Below, one piece after another: positions 26,035-33,481 of a stretch of 59,001 nucleotides of DNA (the stretch's first letter is position 1; every line of letters begins with the position of its first letter). The notes under the pieces were generated by a model that was given only the letters and a program-made list of their open reading frames with translations, did no database searches and was not told where the DNA came from. The DNA is from Ruminococcus flavefaciens (lineage in GTDB: Bacteria; Bacillota; Clostridia; Oscillospirales; Ruminococcaceae). The position numbers and the translations under genes were made by a program. The DNA lies in assembly GCA_902766595.1 (NCBI GenBank), contig CACXEJ010000111.1, positions 1 to 59,001 on the forward strand. The letters run 5' to 3'.

Positions 26035-26472
26035 ATGACGCCATTGAAACCCTACGAAAGAAGCGTATTCTACTACGAAACAGACAAAATGGCTATCGTC
26101 CACCATTCAAACTACATCAGGATATTCGACGAAGCCCGCGTGGACTACCTCCAGCAGGCAGGTATCCCATTCAATATGATCGAGGAGCTCGGTATCCTCA
26201 TACATACTCTCTCGGTCAGCTGCGAGTATAAACACCCCCTCGTTTTCGCAGAACCCTTTGCAGTATATATGAAAATGACCAAATTCAACGGAACTACCCT
26301 CGGGCTCGACTACCGCATCGTCAGCAGAAAGACGGGCGAGACAAATGCCCTCGGACATTCGCTGCACTGCTTCACGGATACCAATATCAAACCTCTCCGC
26401 CTGAAAAACAAATTTCCCGATCTCTATCAGAAATTCGCAGTTTATCTCAACGTCGAACCTGAGGATAATTGA
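26035..26472 (+). CDS. hotdog-fold acyl-CoA thioesterase, YbgC/FadM-like
   Basis: The 145-residue protein has the signature YETDKMAIVHHSNYIRIFDEAR (about 13-34; the Asp and His region of the 4-hydroxybenzoyl-CoA thioesterase group). It should hydrolyse a cytosolic acyl-CoA; the chain is unknown. The start at ATG 26035 has AAGGAG 8 nt upstream. The GTG at 26026 overlaps that site and is rejected. It has its own promoter, and the next promoter starts right after it. Confidence 0.88.
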   Translation: MTPLKPYERSVFYYETDKMAIVHHSNYIRIFDEARVDYLQQAGIPFNMIEELGILIHTLSVSCEYKHPLVFAEPFAVYMKMTKFNGTTLGLDYRIVSRKTGETNALGHSLHCFTDTNIKPLRLKNKFPDLYQKFAVYLNVEPEDN

Positions 26473-26481
26473 ATTTTGCTC

Positions 26482-26510
26482 TTGACAAATCAGAAAAACT
26501 GTGGTATTAT
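26482..26510 (+). promoter_or_regulatory. sigma-A promoter of the second T-box unit
   Basis: TTGACA (26482-26487), 17 nt and TATTAT (26505-26510). Confidence 0.85.
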
Positions 26511-26516
26511 ATGTAC

Positions 26517-26752
26517 AATATCTTAAATCTACGATGAGGAAGGCTTTTCCGCAGCCGTTTCAGAGAGCAGTCGTCCGGTGCAAGACTGTACGGTCAGGAA
26601 TATCAGGCACACCGCCTCTGAGTGCGCCCAATAAGCGCCGGCTGCTCCCGTTACCGAGCTAATGAGATACGGAGCCTGTCTCCGTGTGAATCAGGGTGGA
26701 ACCACGGTATATTATCGTCCCTTGCGCCATATCGGCGTAAGGGACTTTTTTA
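26517..26752 (+). promoter_or_regulatory. T-box riboswitch upstream of the 125-residue gene and thrS
   Basis: The leader has the stem I apical motif (CAGAGAGCAGTC paired near CCGGTGCAAGACTG), the T-box AGGGTGGAACCACGG (26693-26707) and a terminator built on GTCCCTTGCGCC/CGGCGTAAGGGAC with T6 (26717-26752). The loop E strand is less clear than in the Trp element. The 3' side contains GGAATATCAGGCACACCGCC; ACC (Thr) fits thrS, but ATC cannot be excluded by eye. Uncharged tRNA should allow transcription to continue into the following genes. Confidence 0.85.
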
Positions 26753-26781
26753 TTTCCGTATGCACCGCAGGAGGTGATATA

Positions 26782-27159
26782 TTGAGCAATATAAAGTACA
26801 ACGACCACGAGGAGGCTTTCGAGCTGCCCTACAAGATATGGGACAACGAACAGACCGTCCGCTTCTATGTGGAGGAGGAGTCGGTCATAATGAAGAACCT
26901 CTCCGCTATCGCTGCTAAACTCGCCAAGCTCGACGGCTCAAAAAAGCACATCGCTGAGCTTATCGCGAACGAAGGTCACTACGAGGGCGGAAACGCTGAA
27001 ACTCTCGCCGGCAACCTCTCCCTCGAAAATGTCTACGTTGACATCGACGAGGACGAGATCGTCGTGTGCATCGACGCGGACAGCTTCGACGGCTATATGC
27101 CCTCCGCACTCCATATCGAACTCTACGGCGACGCTTTTGAAATAACCGGTGAGGCGTAA
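26782..27159 (+). CDS. uncharacterised 125-residue protein under T-box control, TTG start
   Basis: I do not recognise this protein. It is acidic and soluble, with a helical middle (about 38-65) and a beta-rich end (NVYVDIDEDEIVVCIDADS). TTG 26782 follows AGGAGG with about 8 nt spacing; the longer frame starts inside the T-box leader. It lies directly after the T-box terminator and ahead of thrS, so it is expected to be induced when the cognate tRNA is uncharged. A role linked to tRNA charging or amino-acid supply is only an inference from position. Confidence 0.7.
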   Translation: MSNIKYNDHEEAFELPYKIWDNEQTVRFYVEEESVIMKNLSAIAAKLAKLDGSKKHIAELIANEGHYEGGNAETLAGNLSLENVYVDIDEDEIVVCIDADSFDGYMPSALHIELYGDAFEITGEA

Positions 27160-27162
27160 CAA

Positions 27163-27473
27163 ATGCTCCCGGCAAGAAAAAATATCCGGCTCGATAATTA
27201 CGACTATTCCCGGAACGGTGCGTATTTCATAACCTTATGCACAAAGGATAAAATGTGCATTTGCTGGGATAATAACGATAAATACCAACCGCTGCCGCAG
27301 GAAAACACTCCCCAAACCGTAGGGGCTGCGTGTCCCGTAAAACCGGTTTCCCGGTCTGGCAGAAATCATTTTATGACCGGATAATAAGAAACGAAAACGA
27401 ATACCGCGCATTCGCAGAGTACATCGAGACCAACCCGATAAATTGGGAAAACGATGAATTATTCAGCAAATAA
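27163..27473 (+). pseudogene. relic of a REP-associated tyrosine transposase (RAYT)
   Basis: The N-terminal part (27163 to about 27255) encodes RLDNYDYSRNGAYFITLCTK, typical of Y1/HUH TnpA-REP proteins. After about 27348, in another frame, the C-terminal end of the same family appears: FPVWQKSFYDRIIRNENEY, then an ending resembling EYIETNPINWENDELF. The middle, with the HxH pair and catalytic Tyr, is missing. A GTAG-hairpin repeat (27319) lies at the join. The start codon is 3 nt after the stop of the upstream gene. It cannot encode an active transposase; it is transcribed passively between the T-box and thrS. Confidence 0.8.
27319..27339 (+). repeat. GTAG repeat inside the transposase relic (REP-like)
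   Basis: GTAGGGGCTGCGTGTCCCGT at the junction of the two transposase fragments; it is translated as VGAAC in the first frame. It links the repeat family physically to the transposase. Confidence 0.65.
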
Positions 27474-27502
27474 TAAATAAAATCTTATAAGGAGAGATAA
27501 TT

Positions 27503-29449
27503 ATGATAAAACTTACATTAAAGGACGGCAGCGTCCGCGAGATCGAAGCTGCACAGCCTGCCTCTGAGATAATCAAGGGCATCGGTATGGGACTTTACAA
27601 GGCTGCCTGCTGCGTAAAGCTCAACGGTGAGGTAAAGGACCTCCGCACAGTTGTTGACAGCGACTGCGAATTCGAGGTCTGCACCTTCGACAGCATCGAC
27701 GGCAAAAAGACCTTCTGGCACACAGCTTCCCACATTCTTGCACAGGCTGTAAAGAGACTTTACCCCGAAGCTAAACTCGCTATCGGACCTGCTATCGACA
27801 ACGGCTTCTATTACGACTTCGACCTCGCAAAGCCCTTCACTCCCGAGGAGCTCGAAAAGATCGAAGCTGAGATGAAGAAGATCGTCAAGGAGGGCATCGC
27901 ACTCGAGCAGTTCGAACTCTCACCCGAGGAAGCTATCGCAAAGCTCAAGGAAATGGATGAGCCCTACAAGGTAGAGCTCTGCGAGGAACACGCCGGCAAG
28001 GGCGAGCCTATCTCGTTCTACAAGCAGGGCGAATTCGTTGATCTCTGCGCAGGCCCTCACCTTATGACGACTGCTCCCGTAAAGGCATTCAAGCTCATCT
28101 CCTGCACAGGCGCTTACTGGCGCGGCAGCGAGAAGAACAAGATGCTCAGCCGTGTATACGCTACTGCTTACCCCAAGGCTGCTGACCTCGAGGCTGACCT
28201 CAAGCAGCGTGAGGAAGCCAAGCTCCGCGACCACAACAAGCTCGGCCGTGAGCTCGAATACTTCACAACTGTTGACGTTATCGGTCAGGGACTTCCTGTA
28301 ATACTTCCAAAGGGTGCAAGAGTTATCCAGACACTCCAGCGCTGGGTTGAGGACGTTGAGCAGAAGCACGGCTATCTCCTCACAAAGACACCTTATTTCG
28401 CAAAGAGAGAGTTTTTCAAGATCTCCGGTCACTGGGATCACTACCTTGACGGTATGTTCATCATGGGCGACCCATACGACGAGGAAAAGGAATGCTTTGC
28501 ACTCCGCCCGATGACCTGTCCCTTCCAGTATCAGGTATTCCTCAACAGACAGCGTTCCTACCGTGATCTTCCTATGCGTCTCGGTGAGACTTCCACCCTC
28601 TTCCGCAAGGAGGACTCCGGCGAGATGCACGGTCTTATCCGTGTTCGTCAGTTCACTATTTCCGAGGGACATCTTATACTCCGTCCTGAACAGCTCGAAG
28701 AAGAATTTGCAGACTGTCTTGCACTTGCAAAGGAAATGCTCGGAACTGTAGGACTTCTCGAAGACTGCACATTCCGTTTCTCACAGTGGGATCCTGCAAA
28801 CCCGAAGAACAAGTATGAGGGTACTAAGGAACAGTGGGATTACGCTCAGGAAGTTATGGGCAAGATTCTCGATGACCTCGGAGTTGAATATACTATCGGC
28901 ATCGACGAAGCTGCTTTCTATGGCCCGAAGCTCGATATCCAGTATAAGAACGTTTACGGCAAGGAAGATACTCTCGTAACTATCCAGATAGATATGCTCC
29001 TCGCAGAGCGTTTCGGTATGGAGTACGTTGACGTTGACGGTACAAAGAAGCGTCCTTACATTATCCACAGAACTTCTCTCGGCTGCTATGAGAGAACTCT
29101 CGCTTACCTCATCGAGAAGTACGCAGGCGCTATGCCTCTCTGGCTCGCTCCCGAGCAGGTCCGTATCGTTCCCGTTGCTGACCGTCACCTCGACTACTGC
29201 AATGAGCTCCTTGCAAAGCTCGAAGCTGCAAATATCCGCGCAACTATTGACGACCGTGCAGAAAAGGTCGGCAAGAAGGTCCGTGACGCACGTCTCGAAA
29301 AGCTGCCTATGTGGATAACAGTCGGCGACAAGGAAGTTGAGGAGAACACAGTTTCCGTATCATCACGCCGCGAGGGAGACCTCGGCTCTATGTCACAGGG
29401 CGATCTTCTCAGCAAGATCCTCGACGACGTTGCAAAGAAAGTCAGATAA
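27503..29449 (+). CDS. thrS: threonyl-tRNA synthetase
   Basis: The 648-residue protein has the complete bacterial layout: TGS domain (1-62), second additional editing domain with HTASH (about 73-77) and the later Cys/His site ELCEEHAGKG/FVDLCAGPH (about 160-190), a class II catalytic core (about 245-530; motif 2 FRKEDSGEMHGLIRVRQFT, motif 3 SLGCYERTLAYLIEKYAG) and the anticodon-binding domain (about 535-640). It charges tRNA-Thr in the cytosol. The start follows AAGGAGAGATAATT. The only strong promoter upstream is that of the T-box unit, so it is probably controlled by it across the transposase relic. Confidence 0.97.
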   Translation: MIKLTLKDGSVREIEAAQPASEIIKGIGMGLYKAACCVKLNGEVKDLRTVVDSDCEFEVCTFDSIDGKKTFWHTASHILAQAVKRLYPEAKLAIGPAIDNGFYYDFDLAKPFTPEELEKIEAEMKKIVKEGIALEQFELSPEEAIAKLKEMDEPYKVELCEEHAGKGEPISFYKQGEFVDLCAGPHLMTTAPVKAFKLISCTGAYWRGSEKNKMLSRVYATAYPKAADLEADLKQREEAKLRDHNKLGRELEYFTTVDVIGQGLPVILPKGARVIQTLQRWVEDVEQKHGYLLTKTPYFAKREFFKISGHWDHYLDGMFIMGDPYDEEKECFALRPMTCPFQYQVFLNRQRSYRDLPMRLGETSTLFRKEDSGEMHGLIRVRQFTISEGHLILRPEQLEEEFADCLALAKEMLGTVGLLEDCTFRFSQWDPANPKNKYEGTKEQWDYAQEVMGKILDDLGVEYTIGIDEAAFYGPKLDIQYKNVYGKEDTLVTIQIDMLLAERFGMEYVDVDGTKKRPYIIHRTSLGCYERTLAYLIEKYAGAMPLWLAPEQVRIVPVADRHLDYCNELLAKLEAANIRATIDDRAEKVGKKVRDARLEKLPMWITVGDKEVEENTVSVSSRREGDLGSMSQGDLLSKILDDVAKKVR

Positions 29450-29472
29450 GTGGTTAGTGCATAGTGATTAGT

Positions 29473-29500
29473 GTAGGGGCTGGCGTCCTCGACAGCCCGT
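29473..29500 (+). repeat. GTAG-hairpin repeat (REP-like)
   Basis: GTAG is followed by GGGCTG...CAGCCC with a 10-nt loop. It is the first of three copies within 145 nt after thrS. Confidence 0.65.
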
Positions 29501-29531
29501 GCCTTACGATACAATTATGCCAAAGCTATGT

Positions 29532-29577
29532 GTAGAGGCGAGCAGGGAACGCCGCCCTCGGCGTTCCGCTTGTCTCG
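29532..29577 (+). repeat. GTAG repeat with double hairpin (REP-like)
   Basis: GTAG at 29532 is followed by an inner stem GGAACGCCG/CGGCGTTCC (29546-29567) and an outer pairing GAGGCGAGC/GCTTGTCTC that uses G-T pairs. Confidence 0.6.
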
Positions 29578-29590
29578 ATGCAATTATAAC

Positions 29591-29613
29591 GGGCGCCCGG
29601 AAAGCGCCCCTAC
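29591..29613 (-). repeat. GTAG-hairpin repeat (REP-like), inverted
   Basis: On the minus strand GTAG is followed by GGGCGC...GCGCCC. It is nearly the same sequence as 14288-14310 and 56598-56620. Confidence 0.7.
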
Positions 29614-29637
29614 ATAAAAAAGAACGGAGGTTTATTT

Positions 29638-30162
29638 ATGAACACGCTTTGTATGATAATCAAGGATATGGTAGTCCCCAACTTTATGAACATCAGGACC
29701 TCTCTGCGAACATACGACAGAAACGCGCTCTGCTGCGGTTCACCCTGCTGGCGCTGGGCTTACCACGCTATCCATTCAGCGGACAAGTGGTTCATAAATC
29801 CCTGCGTCTACAACGAGCCGCCCTTCCACAAGGAGGGACTGGATAATCCTGACAAGCCCTGCAATGTTGTGCTCACAGACGAGCAGCTCCTTGAGTACCT
29901 CGACGCCGTTGAGAAGAAAACGCTCGATTACCTCGACAGCCTCACGGACGATATGCTCTATGAGTGTCCCGAGAACTGCGAGCATACACGTCTTGAGCTG
30001 GTACTGAGACAGTTCAGGCATATCTCGTTCCATACGGGTATGCTCAACGGTCAGACCGCTGCTGCAACAGGGCAATTCCCGATGTGGGTGTCACAGGCTG
30101 ACAAGTACGTCGATGACGGCGTATTCTTCGGCAGATACCGCAAGGGACAGGTCGCAAAATAA
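29638..30162 (+). CDS. putative DinB-like protein
   Basis: This 174-residue protein appears to be a DinB/YfiT-type four-helix bundle: His residues of the expected metal site are in WAYHAIHSADKWF (about 41-53) and FRHISFHTGMLNG (about 126-138). Family members are metal-dependent transferases or hydrolases, mostly uncharacterised. The start follows GGAGGTTTATTT. The first 30 residues are unusually hydrophobic. A terminator follows. Recognition is by the histidine spacing, so it is moderately sure. Confidence 0.6.
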   Translation: MNTLCMIIKDMVVPNFMNIRTSLRTYDRNALCCGSPCWRWAYHAIHSADKWFINPCVYNEPPFHKEGLDNPDKPCNVVLTDEQLLEYLDAVEKKTLDYLDSLTDDMLYECPENCEHTRLELVLRQFRHISFHTGMLNGQTAAATGQFPMWVSQADKYVDDGVFFGRYRKGQVAK

Positions 30163-30170
30163 TAAAAAGC

Positions 30171-30200
30171 AAGGGCGTTTAACAAGCGCCCTTTTTATTT
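30171..30200 (+). terminator. terminator of the DinB-like gene
   Basis: The stem AAGGGCG/CGCCCTT with loop TTTAACAAG is followed by TTTATTTT. Confidence 0.85.
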
Positions 30201-30247
30201 TGTGTTGATAATACTTTTCATTTTACGGTTTATCTTGAAATTCCGCC

Positions 30248-30276
30248 TTGATATTTGTATTGTTTTATGTTATAAT
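30248..30276 (+). promoter_or_regulatory. promoter of the flippase gene
   Basis: TTGATA (30248-30253), 17 nt and TATAAT (30271-30276). The predicted transcript starts near 30283, so the TTG at 30282 is not usable as a start. Confidence 0.8.
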
Positions 30277-30314
30277 GTAATTTGGAACAAGATCAGACAA
30301 CGGAGAGTGAACTA

Positions 30315-31748
30315 ATGAACAAATACAAAAAGCTCGCGTTCAACACTATGATATTCGCCATAGGCAGCTTCGGCTCGAAGATACTCGTACTGCTGCTGAC
30401 AAGGCTCTATACCAACAATATCAGCCCGTCAGACTCAAGTACGAAGGAGCTCCTCGAGATAACCGCAAACTTCCTGCTGCCTATCTTCACATTCTCGATG
30501 ACCGAAGCCATTATCCGCTACGGTCTCGACAACAAGTACGACAAGGCTCAGGTCTTTACAACGGCGACCGTCCTCAATACGCTCGGACTCGTCCTGATGC
30601 TGATAGTATCGCCGCTTTTCCGGATAGTGTCGTTCCTCGACTTCATCGACGGCTACACGATACTATTGCTGATATACGTCTGTACGTCGGCATTCCGGTC
30701 ACTGTGCTCGCAGTTTGTCCGCGCAAGAGGTATGGTCAAGCTCTTCTCGCTCGACGGTATCCTCGCAACTCTCACGCTGCTCATATTCAACCTCATCTTC
30801 ATCGCAAAGCTCCACTGGGGCGTAAAGGGCTTTATGCTCTCGGTAATACTCTCCGACTTCTGCTCGGCAGTATTTCTCTTCATAGTTGCCGGACTTGCAC
30901 AGTTCCTTAGAATGGACAAGTACAACAAGAAGCTCGCCACGAGTATGATGAAATTCGCCGTGCCGCTCATACCTACGGTCGTTATGTGGGTAATAACCGG
31001 CTTCTCCGACCGTCTCTTCATCAGATATATGCACAGCGACAAGGTCGTCCTCGGCGAGAGCGCTGCCGGTATCTACGGCTACGCAACAAAGGTCCCGAAC
31101 CTCATATCTATGGTCTCGACCATTTTCTTTCAGGCGTGGAATATGTCTGCCATTATGGAAAATGACTCCGCTGACCGCAACCGCTTCTACGAAAAGGTCT
31201 ACGGTGCATATGAAGCTCTGCTCTTCATTTCGTCAGCCTTCCTGATAGCCGGAGTCCAGCTCGTTACTCCTATCTTCATCAGTACGGCGCGTTTCGGTGA
31301 ATACGGTCAGGTATACAAATACACACCCGTGCTGGTCATCGCAGTGCTCTTTATGTGCCTCGACCAGTTCCTGAGCAGCATCTACACTGCGACCAAGCAC
31401 ACCAAGAATTCCTTCTGGACCAGCTTTGCCGCAAGTATGGCAAACATCGTCCTCAACTTCTTCCTCATTCCCGAATGGGGCATACAGGGCGCTTCCATTG
31501 CGACCTTCCTCAGCTACTATCTCTGCTTCTGGGCAAGAATAGTTGATGCACGCTACTATGTGCCGTTCAGGTTCAACGCTGCACGCTCCTGCGTCAGCAC
31601 GACAATGCTCCTTGTAATGAGCTGGATCATCATTGCAAAACCGCCGCTCTACGGCTTCTTCACAATAGCAGTCCTCGGCGGAGTGATAGCATATAACTAC
31701 AAGGAATTTATTATGACATTCAAAAAGCTGCTTCACAAAGAAGCATAA
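30315..31748 (+). CDS. polysaccharide-type flippase (Wzx/MOP superfamily)
   Basis: This 477-residue integral membrane protein has about 14 spans (for example FNTMIFAIGSFGSKILVLLL at 9-28 and IMSVLFR-type cytoplasmic loops). It resembles the lipopolysaccharide-biosynthesis branch of the MOP exporters, which flip lipid-linked sugars across the membrane. The start at 30315 has GGAG 9 nt upstream and is downstream of the promoter. No glycosyltransferase genes are adjacent, so the cargo is unknown. A lipoprotein gene follows after 13 nt. Confidence 0.88.
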   Translation: MNKYKKLAFNTMIFAIGSFGSKILVLLLTRLYTNNISPSDSSTKELLEITANFLLPIFTFSMTEAIIRYGLDNKYDKAQVFTTATVLNTLGLVLMLIVSPLFRIVSFLDFIDGYTILLLIYVCTSAFRSLCSQFVRARGMVKLFSLDGILATLTLLIFNLIFIAKLHWGVKGFMLSVILSDFCSAVFLFIVAGLAQFLRMDKYNKKLATSMMKFAVPLIPTVVMWVITGFSDRLFIRYMHSDKVVLGESAAGIYGYATKVPNLISMVSTIFFQAWNMSAIMENDSADRNRFYEKVYGAYEALLFISSAFLIAGVQLVTPIFISTARFGEYGQVYKYTPVLVIAVLFMCLDQFLSSIYTATKHTKNSFWTSFAASMANIVLNFFLIPEWGIQGASIATFLSYYLCFWARIVDARYYVPFRFNAARSCVSTTMLLVMSWIIIAKPPLYGFFTIAVLGGVIAYNYKEFIMTFKKLLHKEA

Positions 31749-31761
31749 CAAGGAGAGAATT

Positions 31762-32532
31762 ATGAAAAAAATCAGAATAACTTCAGTATTGCTTGCTTCC
31801 TGCCTGCTGCTCGGCTCGGCAGTTTCCTGCAAAAGCGAAACGGTCAAGGATCCGAACGAGCCTTCAACCGCCGCTGTACAGTCCTCACTCAAGCCCGAGA
31901 TCATTATGAAAGGCAGCGAGCCCGTTACTCAGGCTTCAACTGTTCCGCGCCCTGCTGACCTCGAACAGCCTGTTGCAGCTAAATCAGGCGACCTCTGCAT
32001 CTCAGTCTCCGACGGAGATATGGATATACAGTACAACGGAAGCGGTACCGATCCGCGCCACACTATGCTCTCATATAACGCAGGCGTAGCTCCTGTGACC
32101 GGAAACGGCGACTATACCGTCAGCGTAACTGCTGCCACAAAGGGCTTCCGCTTTGATATGACCGGCGATGAGAACAATACCTCTGTCCTCCCCGAGGGAC
32201 TCCAATTCCTCGCAGTAGTTTACAAGGAGGGCAAAAAGCTCAATCCGAAGGCTGTTATCACTGTAAAGTCAGTCCGTGTTGACGGTCAGGAGGTCCCGCT
32301 CAAGGCAAAGGCTTATACCGCCTCTGACGACGGCGTTGACCTCAAAGCCAACATATACAACCAATGGACGAACACCCCGACCTCAGATGCTCTCTCAGCA
32401 GACGGTCCGCTCTATACAGGAGGTCAGCCGGCTGCATTCTTCAGCGAGTATTCGCCCAGAATTATCGACGATACCAGCTTCGCTAAATGGACAACTCTCG
32501 AGATCGATGTCTCGGTTTCCGGCATCGAATAA
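31762..32532 (+). CDS. lipoprotein of unknown function
   Basis: This 256-residue protein has a lipoprotein signal with the lipidated Cys near residue 23 (LLLGSAVSC). A short Pro/Ser-rich linker leads to a domain from about 75 that is mostly beta strand (DYTVSVTAATKGFRFDMTG, VITVKSVRVDGQEVPLKA, TTLEIDVSVSG). The pattern resembles a carbohydrate-binding beta sandwich, but I cannot assign a family. The start follows AAGGAGAGAATT. It is co-transcribed with the flippase gene. Confidence 0.85.
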   Translation: MKKIRITSVLLASCLLLGSAVSCKSETVKDPNEPSTAAVQSSLKPEIIMKGSEPVTQASTVPRPADLEQPVAAKSGDLCISVSDGDMDIQYNGSGTDPRHTMLSYNAGVAPVTGNGDYTVSVTAATKGFRFDMTGDENNTSVLPEGLQFLAVVYKEGKKLNPKAVITVKSVRVDGQEVPLKAKAYTASDDGVDLKANIYNQWTNTPTSDALSADGPLYTGGQPAAFFSEYSPRIIDDTSFAKWTTLEIDVSVSGIE

Positions 32533-32546
32533 TAAAGCAATACCAC

Positions 32547-32569
32547 GGGCGAGCGGAACTCGCCCCTAC
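32547..32569 (-). repeat. GTAG-hairpin repeat, left half of an inverted pair
   Basis: On the minus strand GTAG precedes GGGCGAG/CTCGCCC. It faces the copy at 32595 across a 25-nt spacer. Confidence 0.7.
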
Positions 32570-32594
32570 ACATATTTTGAAACATCAGCAAATT

Positions 32595-32618
32595 GTAGGG
32601 GCGTCCTTTGGGCGTCCT
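32595..32618 (+). repeat. GTAG repeat, right half of an inverted pair
   Basis: GTAGGGGCGTCC starts at 32595. The hairpin arm is degraded into GGGCGTCC direct repeats. Confidence 0.6.
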
Positions 32619-32648
32619 TGCTATTAGGAATTATAACGTAAAAACATT

Positions 32649-32736
32649 GTAGGGAACGCCGCAGCTAACAGCTGCCCGTACCCTCTGTCACTTCGTGACA
32701 TCTCCCTGTACAACATGGAGTCACCCGGCGTTCCGC
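32649..32736 (+). repeat. large compound GTAG repeat
   Basis: GTAG (32649) is followed by an outer stem GGAACGCCG/CGGCGTTCC (32653-32734) enclosing the small hairpins CAGCTAACAGCTG and TGTCACTTCGTGACA. It resembles the core of the copy at 29532, with about 65 nt inserted. Confidence 0.6.
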
Positions 32737-32792
32737 AAATAACCCAAATGTGCGATAAACCATTGTATGGGATACAGCTTTTTATAAAAACT

Positions 32793-32819
32793 AAGGCAGC
32801 CTTTAAAGGCTGCCCTTTT
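32793..32819. terminator. shared terminator between convergent lipoprotein genes
   Basis: The stem GGCAGCC/GGCTGCC with loop TTTAAA has a CTTTTG tail on the plus strand. It separates the convergent genes ending at 32532 and 32822. Confidence 0.75.
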
Positions 32820-32821
32820 GT

Positions 32822-33481
32822 TTATTCGACTGTTATCGTACCGCCGGTAAAATGGGAGAAAGCATACTTCTCATAGGCTTTATCGTTGTCGATGGTAGTG
32901 AACATATCCTTGCTTCTGTCGGAGCTGTGGTAATAGTAGCTGAGGTCGTAGGTATCTCCGGACTCTGCGTCATCGGGTATTTTAAAACTGAAAGTCGCTA
33001 TTTTTCCGCTCGTACCGTCATCGTCCCTGAGCAGTGCTGCAAAGAAAAACATATTCCTGTGTGCAGCTGCGAGATCCTCGGGAAGCTCATCGTGCCACTT
33101 CATAGTCGATGTGAGCGGATTACCGCCGCAGGCTTCCCCGACTGCACATTTCACCGTTTCGTTATCCTCCTCGAGCTCGCACTGGAGCTCCTCGGGATAT
33201 GTGATATGGAGTCCGCACATAGCCCAGTTATGGTCGGGAGTATCAACTGTGATACTCACCTTGACGGTCTCGCCGGCTTTTGCTGTGACATTCTCTATGC
33301 CGAGCACCGGACCTTTTTCGATGTCCTCAACGCCGTCGAAGTCCTTGTCGAACGCCGCACGGCTGATGAACATATCCGCAGCTTCCTTTTCCTTTACGGT
33401 ACTGCTGCTGCTCTTTGAACTGCACCCTGCCATTGCAAGAGTCATCACAAGAGCTGCGGCTGCCGCTACAAATCTCTTCAT
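32822..33481 (-). CDS. lipoprotein with a cohesin-like domain
   Basis: This 219-residue protein has a lipoprotein signal (Cys near residue 20, LAMAGC) and a Ser-rich tether. From about 58 to 219 it reads like a cohesin jelly roll: GIENVTAKAGETVKVSITVD, then WAMCGLHITYPEELQCE, then IATFSFKIPDDAESGDTYDL. Cohesins bind dockerins such as the one at 14343-15377, and a lipidated cohesin would hold an enzyme at the membrane surface. The domain call rests on strand pattern, so the binding role is inferred. Its ATG shares one base with the ClpE-like stop (TAATG). Confidence 0.65.
   Translation of the reverse strand: MKRFVAAAAALVMTLAMAGCSSKSSSSTVKEKEAADMFISRAAFDKDFDGVEDIEKGPVLGIENVTAKAGETVKVSITVDTPDHNWAMCGLHITYPEELQCELEEDNETVKCAVGEACGGNPLTSTMKWHDELPEDLAAAHRNMFFFAALLRDDDGTSGKIATFSFKIPDDAESGDTYDLSYYYHSSDRSKDMFTTIDNDKAYEKYAFSHFTGGTITVE

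Noticed and set aside
26662-26781. Longer start for the 125-residue protein
   Set aside because: These codons lie in the T-box and its terminator; the Shine-Dalgarno site points to TTG 26782.
32649-32736. Compound hairpin as a possible riboswitch
   Set aside because: It lies at the 3' end of converging genes and shares its GTAG and GGAACGCCG core with other repeats, so a repeat element explains it better.
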